This document shows, piece after piece, positions 56,344-64,000 of a stretch of DNA of 64,000 bases. This DNA is from Aurantimicrobium sp. INA4 (lineage in GTDB: Bacteria > Actinomycetota > Actinomycetes > Actinomycetales > Microbacteriaceae): the NCBI RefSeq assembly GCF_027924525.1, contig NZ_AP027040.1, forward strand, positions 558,001 to 622,000, given 5' to 3'. Made by a program: the position numbers and the translations under genes. Under the pieces are notes generated by a model. It worked only from the letters and a program-made list of their open reading frames with translations, searched no databases and had not been told where the DNA came from. The first letter of the stretch is position 1, and every line of letters starts with the position of its first letter.

Positions 56344-56538
56344 ATGCCAAAGATGAAGACCCACTCCGGGTCCAAGAAGCGCTTCAAGGTAACCGGTACC
56401 GGCAAGCTCAAGAAGCAGCAGGCCGGCATGCGTCACAACCTCGAAGTTAAGTCCGGAAAGCGTAAGCGCAGCCTCAACCACGACGAGGTTCTGTCTCCAG
56501 CTGACTCCAAGGTAATCAAGAAGCTTCTCGGTCTGTAA
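56344..56538 (+). CDS. rpmI: 50S ribosomal protein L35
   Basis: A 64-residue basic protein with the L35 signature [21 protein letters not shown] and KKLLGL end. AAGGAG precedes the ATG. Second gene of infC-rpmI-rplT. Confidence 0.97.
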   Translation: MPKMKTHSGSKKRFKVTGTGKLKKQQAGMRHNLEVKSGKRKRSLNHDEVLSPADSKVIKKLLGL

Positions 56539-56569
56539 TCGGCTGAGCGAAAACTAAAAGGATAAGAAC

Positions 56570-56956
56570 ATGGCAAGAGTAAAAAGAGCCGTCAACGCTC
56601 ACAAGAAGCGTCGCGTCATCCTCGAGCGCGCCTCCGGTTACCGTGGACAGCGTTCACGCCTCTACCGCAAGGCTAAAGAGCAGGTCATTCACTCGCTCGT
56701 CTACAGCTACCGTGACCGTCGTGCCCGCAAGGGTGACTTCCGTCGCCTCTGGATTCAGCGCATCAACGCAGCAAGCCGTGCCAACGGCCTGACCTACAAC
56801 CGTTTCATCCAGGGACTCGCTCTGGCAGACATCCAGGTTGACCGTCGCATGCTTGCAGAGATCGCTGTATCCGATCCTGCAACCTTCACCAAGCTGGTTG
56901 AAGCAGCACGCAAGGCACTTCCTGCAGATACTTCTGCACCCAAGGTCAAGGCCTAA
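56570..56956 (+). CDS. rplT: 50S ribosomal protein L20
   Basis: A 128-residue basic protein with [14 protein letters not shown] and [23 protein letters not shown]. It binds 23S rRNA in assembly and in many bacteria represses its own operon. AAAGGAT precedes the ATG. Confidence 0.97.
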   Translation: MARVKRAVNAHKKRRVILERASGYRGQRSRLYRKAKEQVIHSLVYSYRDRRARKGDFRRLWIQRINAASRANGLTYNRFIQGLALADIQVDRRMLAEIAVSDPATFTKLVEAARKALPADTSAPKVKA

Positions 56957-56964
56957 GGAACATC

Positions 56965-57768
56965 ATGCTCGACAACCCCCGCGCTCCTCGCGTGAAGGCG
57001 GTTGCGAAGCTAGCCACGAGGGGAGCCCGGTCCGAGACCGGGCTCTTCCTCTTGGAAGGCCCGCAAGCCGTCGCCGAGGCGTTGGCATACCGCCCGCAAC
57101 TGATTGTGGAGCTTTATGCCACGCCCACCGCGTTAGAGCGTTACCAAGACATCGCAGCAACTGCTGTCGATGCCGGGGTAGATGTCGAGTTCGTCTCTGA
57201 AGAAGTCCTCTCCGCCATGGCAGACACGGTCACCCCGCAGGGTTTCATTGCGGTTGTGCACCAGTTCCCTACAGCACTGAAAGACATCTTTGCTGAAGAC
57301 CCCAAGCTGATTGTCATTCTTGAAGAAGTCCGTGATCCAGGTAACCTGGGCACCATTATTCGAGTGGCAGATGCTGCCGGTGCTGACGGAGTGATTTTGA
57401 CTGGCCGTTCAGTAGATCTGTACAACCCCAAAGTTGTGCGTTCCACCACGGGTTCTCTCTTCCACCTGCCCATCACGGTGGACGTGGAGCTCGAGAACGT
57501 GCTTCCATATGTTCGTGAAGCTGGCCTGCAACTTCTTGCTGCCGACATCAAGGGTGAGGATCTCGTTCTTGCTCGCACCAATGGTGTCCTCGATGCTCCA
57601 ACTGCGTGGTTGTTTGGCAATGAGGCCCGTGGTTTGAGTGACGAACACTTTGCCTTGGCAGAAAAAGCCATCACCGTTCCTATCTACGGTGATGCTGAAT
57701 CCATGAATTTAGCTACAGCAGCTGCTGTGCTGATCTACGAGAGCGCGTTTGCTCACAACAAGGCCTAG
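56965..57768 (+). CDS. TrmH/SpoU-family rRNA 2'-O-methyltransferase
   Basis: A 267-residue SPOUT methyltransferase with N-terminal substrate-binding domain (GLFLLEGPQAVAEALAY) and trefoil-knot domain: VRDPGNLGTIIRVADAAGADGVIL (motif 1), LFGNEARGLS (motif 2), VPIYGDAESMNLATAAAVLIYE (motif 3). It starts eight bases after rplT, the usual place. The target nucleotide is unknown. Confidence 0.92.
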   Translation: MLDNPRAPRVKAVAKLATRGARSETGLFLLEGPQAVAEALAYRPQLIVELYATPTALERYQDIAATAVDAGVDVEFVSEEVLSAMADTVTPQGFIAVVHQFPTALKDIFAEDPKLIVILEEVRDPGNLGTIIRVADAAGADGVILTGRSVDLYNPKVVRSTTGSLFHLPITVDVELENVLPYVREAGLQLLAADIKGEDLVLARTNGVLDAPTAWLFGNEARGLSDEHFALAEKAITVPIYGDAESMNLATAAAVLIYESAFAHNKA

Positions 57769-57801
57769 GCCTGTCGCGTGAGTGAGAGCTCGCTCCCAAC
57801 A

Positions 57802-57807
57802 TAAAAT
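57802..57807 (+). promoter_or_regulatory. putative -10 hexamer of pheS
   Basis: TAAAAT ends eight bases before the GTG start of pheS and no Shine-Dalgarno is present, suggesting a leaderless or nearly leaderless mRNA. Confidence 0.4.
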
Positions 57808-57815
57808 TGAGAACT

Positions 57816-58856
57816 GTGTCTGCACCTACTGAAATCACTGAAGCCGCTGTCGCGGCTGCGGTCAACGACGCCCTGACAGCTATCAGCGCTGCGGTCGATT
57901 CCGCAGCCCTCAAAGCTGTCCGCACTGCACATCTGGGGGAGTCCTCAACGCTTGCTCAACTCAATGCGCTGATGAAGGACGTTCCTGGAGACCAGAAGGC
58001 TGCTGCCGGCAAGCTCGTTGGTCAGGCGCGTGCCGAGGTTAACCAGGCATTTGCTGCCCGTGAAGAAGCCATTGTGCGGGAAGAGCAGACTGCCCAGCTT
58101 GCTGCTGAAAAGGTCGATGTCACCGCTGGCGCATCACGATGGAGCGCTGGTGGGCGGCACCCACTCATGCTGTTGCAGGAAAGCATCTGTGACGCATTCG
58201 TGGGCATGGGTTGGGAAATTGCCGAAGGACCAGAACTCGAAGGAGAATGGTTCAACTTCGATGCTCTCAACTTCGATGCTGACCATCCTGCACGCGCGAT
58301 GCAGGACACCTTCTTCGTTGAGCCAGTTGATTCTAACCTAGTTCTGCGAACCCATACTTCTCCAGTACAGGTGCGCTCGATGCTCGAGCGCGAAGTTCCC
58401 ATCTATGTCTTGGCTCCAGGACGGGTCTACCGCACCGATGAACTCGATGCCACCCACACTCCTGTTTTTACCCAGGTGGAAGGTCTGGCCGTGGATAAGG
58501 GCCTGACTATGGCTCACCTGCGCGGAACCTTGGAGCACGCAGCTCGGATCATGTTCGGTGAAGGTGCCAAGATTCGCCTGCGCCCGAACTATTTCCCCTT
58601 TACGGAGCCCTCTGCTGAGCTTGATGTTTGGCACCCCACTTTCGCCGGTGGTGCCCGCTGGATCGAGTGGGGTGGCTGTGGCATGGTCAACCCCAACGTG
58701 TTGCGCTCTGCCGGCATTGACCCTGAGGTGTATTCCGGTTTTGCTTTCGGCGTTGGTGTTGAGCGCACGCTCATGTTCCGTAACGACGTCAGCGATATGC
58801 ACGACATGGTCGAAGGCGATGTTCGCTTCAGTCAGCAGTTTGGAATGGTGGTCTGA
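57816..58856 (+). CDS. pheS: phenylalanyl-tRNA synthetase alpha subunit
   Basis: A 346-residue class II synthetase subunit. N-terminal coiled coil (about 1-100), then motif 2/3 core: GRHPLMLLQESI, FDALNFDADHPARAMQDTF, RTHTSPVQ, GRVYRTDELDATHTPVF, and GFAFGVGVERTLMFRNDVSDM. The GTG at 57816 (VSAPTEITEAAV) is preferred to a TTG three codons earlier. The stop shares bases with the pheT ATG (TGATG). Confidence 0.95.
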   Translation: MSAPTEITEAAVAAAVNDALTAISAAVDSAALKAVRTAHLGESSTLAQLNALMKDVPGDQKAAAGKLVGQARAEVNQAFAAREEAIVREEQTAQLAAEKVDVTAGASRWSAGGRHPLMLLQESICDAFVGMGWEIAEGPELEGEWFNFDALNFDADHPARAMQDTFFVEPVDSNLVLRTHTSPVQVRSMLEREVPIYVLAPGRVYRTDELDATHTPVFTQVEGLAVDKGLTMAHLRGTLEHAARIMFGEGAKIRLRPNYFPFTEPSAELDVWHPTFAGGARWIEWGGCGMVNPNVLRSAGIDPEVYSGFAFGVGVERTLMFRNDVSDMHDMVEGDVRFSQQFGMVV

Positions 58857-61396
58857 TGCGCGTCCCACTCAGTTGGTTAGCTGAATACGTTGATCTCGCC
58901 ACTGACATCACTCCTGAGCAGGTTCAAGCAGATCTGGTCAAGGTTGGTTTCGAAGAAGAAGACATTCACGGCGGAGACATTTCTGGTCCCATCGTTGTCG
59001 GTGAAGTTCTTGAATTCACTCCCGAAGAACAAAACAACGGCAAGACAATTCGCTGGTGCCAGGTTCGTGTTGCACCGGACGGGCAGCTTGCAGCCGATGG
59101 CGGCGATGCCATCCACGGCATTGTTTGTGGAGCAAGCAATTTCTTTGTTGGAGACAAGGTTGTTGTGACCCTGCCAGGTGCTGTTCTCCCTGGGCCGTTC
59201 CCCATTGCCGCGCGAAAGACCTACGGTCACGTCTCTGACGGCATGATGGCCTCGGCTAAGGAGCTGGGCCTCGGCGAGGGTCACGATGGCATTATCCGTT
59301 TATCCGAGATGGGTCTCGACCCCGAGGTGGGCACCGATGCTTTTGAGCTTTTGGGTCTGTCAGAAGCTGCCGTAGAGATCAATGTCACTCCAGACCGCGG
59401 ATATGCTTTCTCGATTCGTGGTGTTGCTCGCGAATATGCACACTCAACCGGTGCTTCTTTCCGCGATCCTGCAACTGAGGTCATCACTGCTCGCGGTGTG
59501 ACCGAGGTCAAGACTTTTGCGACCGAATTCCCCTTATCAGTCGATGACACCGCACCGATTCGCAGTCGCGTGGGCTGCAATGTCTTCGCTACCCGTATTG
59601 TGCGTGGAATCGATGCCACAGCTCCTACCCCATCGTGGATGGTTTCTCGCCTGAAGCTTGCCGGAATTCGTTCCATCTCTCTCCCAGTCGATATCTCGAA
59701 CTACGTCATGATCGAGACTGGTCAGCCCAACCACGCATATGACTTGGACAAGCTTTCTGGCGACATCGTTGTTCGCCGTGCAGCTCCGGGAGAGAAAATC
59801 GTCACCCTCGATGAGGTAGAGCGCACTCTTGATGTTGAAGACCTCCTGATTACCTCCGGAGGTAAACCTGTTGGTCTTGCTGGCGTGATGGGTGGCGCAA
59901 ACACCGAAATCTCGGATGAAACCACCAACGTCCTGATTGAGGCAGCAAACTTCGACCCCGTTTCTATCGCCCGTTCCGCACGTCGACACAAGCTATCTTC
60001 AGAGGCATCTAAGCGTTTCGAACGCGGTGTTGACCCGGAGATTGCTGCCGTGGCTGCTGGACGAGTTGCTCAACTGCTCGTGGAGTTTGCCGGTGGCGAG
60101 ATTGTGGATGAAGGTTCCTACTTCAACCACTTTGCAGCACCAGAAGCTATAGAACTTCCCGCAGGTTTCGTCACCAACCTCATCGGGTTGGAATACAGCG
60201 ATAACCAGATTGAATCCTCGTTGATAGAAATCGGGTGTGAGGTTGTCAAGGCAGGTAGCGGTTTCATTGTTACCCCGCCAACCTGGCGCCCTGATCTAAC
60301 CGATAAGTGGACTCTGGCAGAAGAAGTTGCACGCATAATCGGATACCACCTTATTCCTGCTGAACTTCCTGTTGCTCCTCCAGGCCGCGGATACACCGTT
60401 GCCCAGGATGTTCGTCGTCGCGTCTCCAACACCCTGGCGGCAACTGGTCACACTGAAGTGTTGAGCTACCCGTTCTTCGGCGAAGAAACAAATAACCTCT
60501 TTGGTTCTGCTGTGGAGGCGAGTGTTCCTCAGGTTCGCTTAGCTAACGCTTTGGATGCTACTCAGGGGTGGATGCGCACCTCATTACTCCCAGGACTCAT
60601 CGCGACTGCAGCACGCAATCGCTCTCGTGGACTCAACGATCTAGCGCTGTTTGAAACAGGCTTGGTGTTCCTGCCCGAAGAGGGTAAGACATATGGCCAA
60701 GAGGTTGTTGCCGGAGGCGTACGACCTGCTCCGGAAGTTGAAGCTGCTCTCTACGCAGGGATTCCACCACAACCTCGCTACATCTCTGGCCTCTATGTAG
60801 GAGATGCGTTGACCAAGCAAGTTGGACAAAAAGCTGTTGCCTACAGTTGGCAAGATGCTCTCACTGCAGTTCAACAAATTGCTCTAGGTGCAGGTGTTCA
60901 AATCTCCGTCCGCCAAGGAAGTCACAAGGCCTTCCATCCTGGCCGCACTGCTGAACTCCTCCTCGGCGGCGAGGTTATTGGGTATGCCGGTGAACTCCTG
61001 CCCTCAATCGCTGAAGATGCACATCTTCCTCGGACGGTGGCAGCGTTCGAACTGAACCTGGATGCAGTTTCTGCGGCAGCAGGTGTGCCACACACCGCTG
61101 TTGACGTGAAGACTATGCCTGCTGCTACTCAAGACCTCTCGCTCGTCGTAGACGAGAGTATTCCAGCTGCAGATGTTCGTGCTGCCGTTATCGAGGGTGC
61201 GGGAGAACTTCTTGAGAGCGCCACACTTGTGGATGTCTACCAGGGCGCAGGAATTCCTGAAGGGCAGCGTTCCTTGACCTTTGCTTTGAGATTTAGGGCT
61301 CCTGATCGCACACTCACTGCTGCTGAGGCCACTGCATCAAAAGAAGCCGGTGTCGCGCTCGCGGCCTCGCGTTTCGGTGCAACTATTCGCGAATAA
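58856..61396 (+). CDS. pheT: phenylalanyl-tRNA synthetase beta subunit
   Basis: An 846-residue editing and structural subunit: N-terminal tRNA-binding/OB-like domain (about 40-155), B3/B4 editing domain (near 210-400, SNYVMIETGQPNHAYDLDKL), B5 domain, class II-like core, and C-terminal anticodon-binding FDX domain (TMPAATQDLSLVVDE). Length is usual. The ATG overlaps the pheS stop by one base. Confidence 0.96.
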   Translation: MRVPLSWLAEYVDLATDITPEQVQADLVKVGFEEEDIHGGDISGPIVVGEVLEFTPEEQNNGKTIRWCQVRVAPDGQLAADGGDAIHGIVCGASNFFVGDKVVVTLPGAVLPGPFPIAARKTYGHVSDGMMASAKELGLGEGHDGIIRLSEMGLDPEVGTDAFELLGLSEAAVEINVTPDRGYAFSIRGVAREYAHSTGASFRDPATEVITARGVTEVKTFATEFPLSVDDTAPIRSRVGCNVFATRIVRGIDATAPTPSWMVSRLKLAGIRSISLPVDISNYVMIETGQPNHAYDLDKLSGDIVVRRAAPGEKIVTLDEVERTLDVEDLLITSGGKPVGLAGVMGGANTEISDETTNVLIEAANFDPVSIARSARRHKLSSEASKRFERGVDPEIAAVAAGRVAQLLVEFAGGEIVDEGSYFNHFAAPEAIELPAGFVTNLIGLEYSDNQIESSLIEIGCEVVKAGSGFIVTPPTWRPDLTDKWTLAEEVARIIGYHLIPAELPVAPPGRGYTVAQDVRRRVSNTLAATGHTEVLSYPFFGEETNNLFGSAVEASVPQVRLANALDATQGWMRTSLLPGLIATAARNRSRGLNDLALFETGLVFLPEEGKTYGQEVVAGGVRPAPEVEAALYAGIPPQPRYISGLYVGDALTKQVGQKAVAYSWQDALTAVQQIALGAGVQISVRQGSHKAFHPGRTAELLLGGEVIGYAGELLPSIAEDAHLPRTVAAFELNLDAVSAAAGVPHTAVDVKTMPAATQDLSLVVDESIPAADVRAAVIEGAGELLESATLVDVYQGAGIPEGQRSLTFALRFRAPDRTLTAAEATASKEAGVALAASRFGATIRE

Positions 61397-61411
61397 GCAA
61401 CTTCACTTCGA

Positions 61412-61786
61412 ATGAATTTGTTATTTGGAGCTTCGCCACGGAGAATAACTCTTCTTCTGGCTCTGATCTCTGGAATAACTTTAGGTTTGTTTGCCTTATT
61501 GCTACAGAACTCTCTGCAGTGGAACTCAATAGTGACCGCAATCCTTGCAGTAGATATTGGAGCGGGATTAGTCAGCAACGCTTCCACGTCTACCAATGAG
61601 GCATGGAAAGCACAGAGCCATGCGCGTCAATGGGTATTTGTAGTGTTCCATCTCACCATTTACCCACTGGCTATCTTGCTGCTTTCCAGCTCAAATGTTG
61701 TAACAGTTACTCTCATTACGGTGCTTCTAGTAAAAACAGGTTTGTTCTTTATCAGAGTGCTGTATCCATCATTACGTGGGAGGTGA
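61412..61786 (+). CDS. small four-helix membrane protein, unknown function
   Basis: A 124-residue protein with four hydrophobic segments (ITLLLALISGITLGLFALLL, IVTAILAVDIGAGLVS, WVFVVFHLTIYPLAILLL, VTLITVLLVKTGLFFIRVL). No clear Shine-Dalgarno. The coding sequence looks richer in A/T than its neighbours. A larger frame on the same strand (from 61603) overlaps the 3' half but only becomes a real gene at 61795. Family not recognised. Confidence 0.65.
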   Translation: MNLLFGASPRRITLLLALISGITLGLFALLLQNSLQWNSIVTAILAVDIGAGLVSNASTSTNEAWKAQSHARQWVFVVFHLTIYPLAILLLSSSNVVTVTLITVLLVKTGLFFIRVLYPSLRGR

Positions 61787-61794
61787 TTTGTGGG

Positions 61795-62223
61795 ATGACG
61801 GAGAACAAAACAGTCCCAACCACAGCCTCAGTAGCTGATTTCATGAATTCAATTGATCATCCGGGCAGGAAAGCAGATGCTCTACTCCTTCTTGACATGA
61901 TGAAGAGTGCTTCTGGTGTCGAACCAGTGATGTGGGGTCCCAATATTGTAGGTTTCGGATCCTTTCATTACCGGTATGCCTCTGGGCACGAAGGGGATAT
62001 GCCTGTCATCTCTTTTTCGCCCCGAAAAGCTGCGATGTCGGTTTATGGCGTTTACTACCCAGGCTTTGAAGCTCAGATAGCAGAAATTGGCTCTTACAAA
62101 ACCGGTAAATGGTGTTTGTACCTTGGGAGTTTTAAGTCACTCAATCTTGAAAAACTTCAGTCAGCTCTCAACTGGGCTTGGAACGGCGGTATTCCCGTCA
62201 TGTCATCCGAATTGAGCCATTAG
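61795..62223 (+). CDS. DUF1801-domain protein
   Basis: A 142-residue protein with the DUF1801 pattern: VADFMNSIDHPGRKADALLLLDMM, GVEPVMWGPNIVGFGSFHYRYASGHEGDMPVISFSPRKAAMSVYGVYYPG. Small cytoplasmic YdhG-like fold of unknown role. The ATG at 61795 matches homology; upstream in-frame residues overlap the membrane-protein gene. GGGAGG lies 10-14 bases upstream. Confidence 0.85.
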   Translation: MTENKTVPTTASVADFMNSIDHPGRKADALLLLDMMKSASGVEPVMWGPNIVGFGSFHYRYASGHEGDMPVISFSPRKAAMSVYGVYYPGFEAQIAEIGSYKTGKWCLYLGSFKSLNLEKLQSALNWAWNGGIPVMSSELSH

Positions 62224-62253
62224 ATATAGACATGTTGCACCAACCGGGCAAAG

Positions 62254-62285
62254 TTCAATAACTGGTTGAAGGTTTTAGATAGAGT
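62254..62285 (+). promoter_or_regulatory. argC promoter region with inverted repeat
   Basis: TTCAA-N7-TTGAA (62254-62270) is an inverted repeat just upstream of TAGAGT (62280-62285), which ends six bases before the argC ATG. The repeat may be an operator, with ArgR a natural candidate, but it does not closely match a known ARG box. Confidence 0.4.
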
Positions 62286-62291
62286 TATCTA

Positions 62292-63335
62292 ATGACATAC
62301 TCGGTTGCCATTGCTGGAGCCAGCGGTTATGCCGGTGGCGAGGTACTTCGTCTGCTCGCAGACCACCACGAGTTTGAGGTGCGCACGGTTACAGCTCACT
62401 CCAATGCTGGCCAGCGTCTGGTTGATGTGCAGCCTCATCTACGCAGCTATGGCAATCTCGTTTTGCAGGACACCACCGCGGAAATTCTTTCCGGCCACGA
62501 TGTCGTTTTTCTTGCACTGCCTCACGGCTCCTCTGGTGCCCTGGCCGCACAGCTCAACGCTGAGACTCTGGTCATTGACTGTGGTGCTGATCACCGTCTT
62601 GAAGACAAAGAAGACTGGGATGCGTTCTACGGGGGAGAGTTCAACTCTGCCTGGACCTATGGCATTCCTGAGCTACCACTGTCTTCTGGATCACAACGTG
62701 ACTATTTGGTGGGAACCAAGCGCATTGCTGCGCCAGGGTGTAATGCGTCGGCCATTTCTTTGGCTATCGCCCCCGGTGTGAAGGCAGATCTCATTGAAGC
62801 AGTAGACATTGTCTCCGTCTTGTCCGTGGGGCCCTCTGGTGCAGGTAAATCTGTGAAAGTGAACTTGCTTGCCAGCGAAATTATGGGATCGGCGTCGGCA
62901 TATTCCGTCGGCGGCACCCACCGTCACACCCCTGAAATTGAACAAAATCTGCGCAAGGCAGGTGCTGTTGAAGCATCCGTGTCCATGACACCCGTGCTCG
63001 TTCCAATGGCTCGCGGCATTTTGGCCACAACAACCGCGCGTGTGAAACCAGGCGTCACTTTGGAGAAGTTGCATGCAGCATGGAGTGCAGCGTATGCCAC
63101 TGAGCCATTTGTCCAGGTTCTCCCTCTCGGCGAATTCCCTCGCACCGCAGACACTCTGGGCGCCAACACCTGTTTGATGGGCCTGGCCTTGGATGAAAAC
63201 GCAGGCCGTGTCGTCGTCATTAGTGCCTTGGATAACCTCACCAAGGGAACAGCCGGAGCAGCCATCCAGTCGGCAAATATTGCTTTAGGTATTGAAGAAA
63301 CCACTGGTTTGACCACGAATGGAGTAGCCCCGTGA
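62292..63335 (+). CDS. argC: N-acetyl-gamma-glutamyl-phosphate reductase ArgC
   Basis: A 347-residue NADPH-dependent reductase of arginine synthesis. Rossmann start [18 protein letters not shown]; catalytic Cys in [40 protein letters not shown] with conserved His. The stop overlaps the argJ GTG by four bases. Confidence 0.96.
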   Translation: MTYSVAIAGASGYAGGEVLRLLADHHEFEVRTVTAHSNAGQRLVDVQPHLRSYGNLVLQDTTAEILSGHDVVFLALPHGSSGALAAQLNAETLVIDCGADHRLEDKEDWDAFYGGEFNSAWTYGIPELPLSSGSQRDYLVGTKRIAAPGCNASAISLAIAPGVKADLIEAVDIVSVLSVGPSGAGKSVKVNLLASEIMGSASAYSVGGTHRHTPEIEQNLRKAGAVEASVSMTPVLVPMARGILATTTARVKPGVTLEKLHAAWSAAYATEPFVQVLPLGEFPRTADTLGANTCLMGLALDENAGRVVVISALDNLTKGTAGAAIQSANIALGIEETTGLTTNGVAP

Positions 63336-64000
63336 GCGTAACCGCTGCAGCAGGCTTTAGCGCCGCAGGTGTGGTGTGTGGGTTGAAGTCCACCGGTAAG
63401 AAAGATTTCGCCATGGTGCGCAATCTTGGACCACTGAAATCTGCAGCTGCTGTGTTTACCTCCAACCGCTGCAAAGCTAACCCCATTTTGTGGAGCCAGC
63501 AGGTCATGGCTGATCCTGTAGTGGAAGCGATTGTCTTGAACTCTGGCGGGGCAAACTGCTACACCGGTGCGCGCGGCTTCCAGACTACTCATGAGACCGC
63601 AGAGGCTGTCGCTGAACGGCTGGAAGTTTCCGCAGGAGATGTTCTCGTGTGTTCTACCGGTCTCATCGGAGAACAGCTTGACCTTGACAAGCTCAAGACC
63701 GGGGTCTGGGATGCTGGGCTCGTTGTTCTCTCAGATGCCGGAACAACCGAGCAGGCCGGAATCGATGCTGCCGAAGCCATCATGACCACTGATTCTGTTC
63801 CAAAGCTCTCGGTTTCAATCGGTGCGGGTTACACCATCGGCGGTATGGCCAAAGGTGCCGGCATGTTGGCCCCGGGCTTGGCCACCATGCTGGTCGTCAT
63901 CACGACAGACGCGGTCTTGACCAGTGAACAACTCGACACTGCACTGCGTGCATCAACACGTGTCACCTTTGACCGTCTGGACTCAGACGGATGTATGTCC
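63332..64000 (+). CDS. argJ: glutamate N-acetyltransferase/amino-acid acetyltransferase ArgJ (3' end cut by window)
   Basis: 223 residues are present; full proteins are about 385-400. GTG start within the argC end. The autocleavage region reads [15 protein letters not shown] (the Thr of ATML becomes the nucleophilic N-terminus of the beta chain). STGLIGEQ and [14 protein letters not shown] are typical. It recycles the acetyl group from N-acetylornithine to glutamate, and argC-argJ is the usual start of the arginine operon. Confidence 0.95.
   Translation, partial: MSVTAAAGFSAAGVVCGLKSTGKKDFAMVRNLGPLKSAAAVFTSNRCKANPILWSQQVMADPVVEAIVLNSGGANCYTGARGFQTTHETAEAVAERLEVSAGDVLVCSTGLIGEQLDLDKLKTGVWDAGLVVLSDAGTTEQAGIDAAEAIMTTDSVPKLSVSIGAGYTIGGMAKGAGMLAPGLATMLVVITTDAVLTSEQLDTALRASTRVTFDRLDSDGCMS

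Overview
This window looks like chromosomal DNA of a small-genome actinobacterium, most likely a Microbacteriaceae member of the planktonic freshwater type (Aurantimicrobium/Rhodoluna-like). That placement is inference from gene content: GlgE, actinobacterial clpP1P2, PriA-type HisA, DUF1844 next to infC, YkoEDC under a TPP riboswitch, GatCAB, and moderate GC judged by eye to be a little above 50%. Genes are tightly packed with many 1-14 nt overlaps. No insertion sequence, prophage, CRISPR array or rRNA operon is seen, and no gene-free stretch exceeds about 270 bases.

Layout. 1-3885 (minus): alpha-glucan metabolism, glgE (3' part cut by the window edge) and glgX. 3960-11816 (plus): cysteine desulfurase, mnmA, ligA, gatCAB. 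11867-16938 (plus): a 54-aa membrane protein, dinB, a TPP riboswitch, the ECF thiamine-precursor transporter ykoEDC, a P-loop kinase-like gene and a small unknown. 17002-21034 (mostly minus): small membrane protein, tRNA-His, orn, a semialdehyde dehydrogenase, tRNA-Arg, an EamA transporter. 21056-24937 (plus): msrA, an ssb paralogue, a lipoprotein, ettA, a thioesterase. 24954-30588 (mostly minus): Rieske lipoprotein/tesB, then glbO-mscS-pepN. 30653-35545 (plus): rpiB, an Fpg/Nei glycosylase, an amidohydrolase, two orphan sugar-type ABC permeases and a 45-aa peptide. 35542-37261 (minus): SOS-type umuDC. 37398-43062: tRNA-Gly, tRNA-Pro, tig, a LysE exporter, a zinc-ribbon protein, clpP1-clpP2-clpX. 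43172-45580: metF, then lexA divergent from a LysM protein. 45670-49598: hisC-hisB-hisH-hisA/priA-sseB. 49621-54945: YhgE and an MMPL exporter with an ABC-ATPase-like tail, divergent from a TetR regulator with a tandem palindromic operator. 54942-61396: DUF1844, infC-rpmI-rplT, an rRNA methyltransferase, pheST. 61412-62223: two small accessory genes. 62292-64000: argC and the 5' part of argJ.

Functional links. Cysteine desulfurase next to mnmA fits sulfur delivery for tRNA thiolation. tig and clpP1P2X form a protein quality-control block. lexA, the LysM gene and umuDC share the same operator word and form a local SOS regulon. Many first genes of transcription units have a TANNNT -10 hexamer six bases before the start codon, which predicts leaderless mRNAs. 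The most unusual items are the MMPL/ABC-like fusion with its TetR control, two small proteins too short for routine ORF calling, the P-loop kinase attached to the thiamine transporter, the ATT-started infC with a structured leader, and Lys/Ala/Pro-rich tails on three unrelated proteins.
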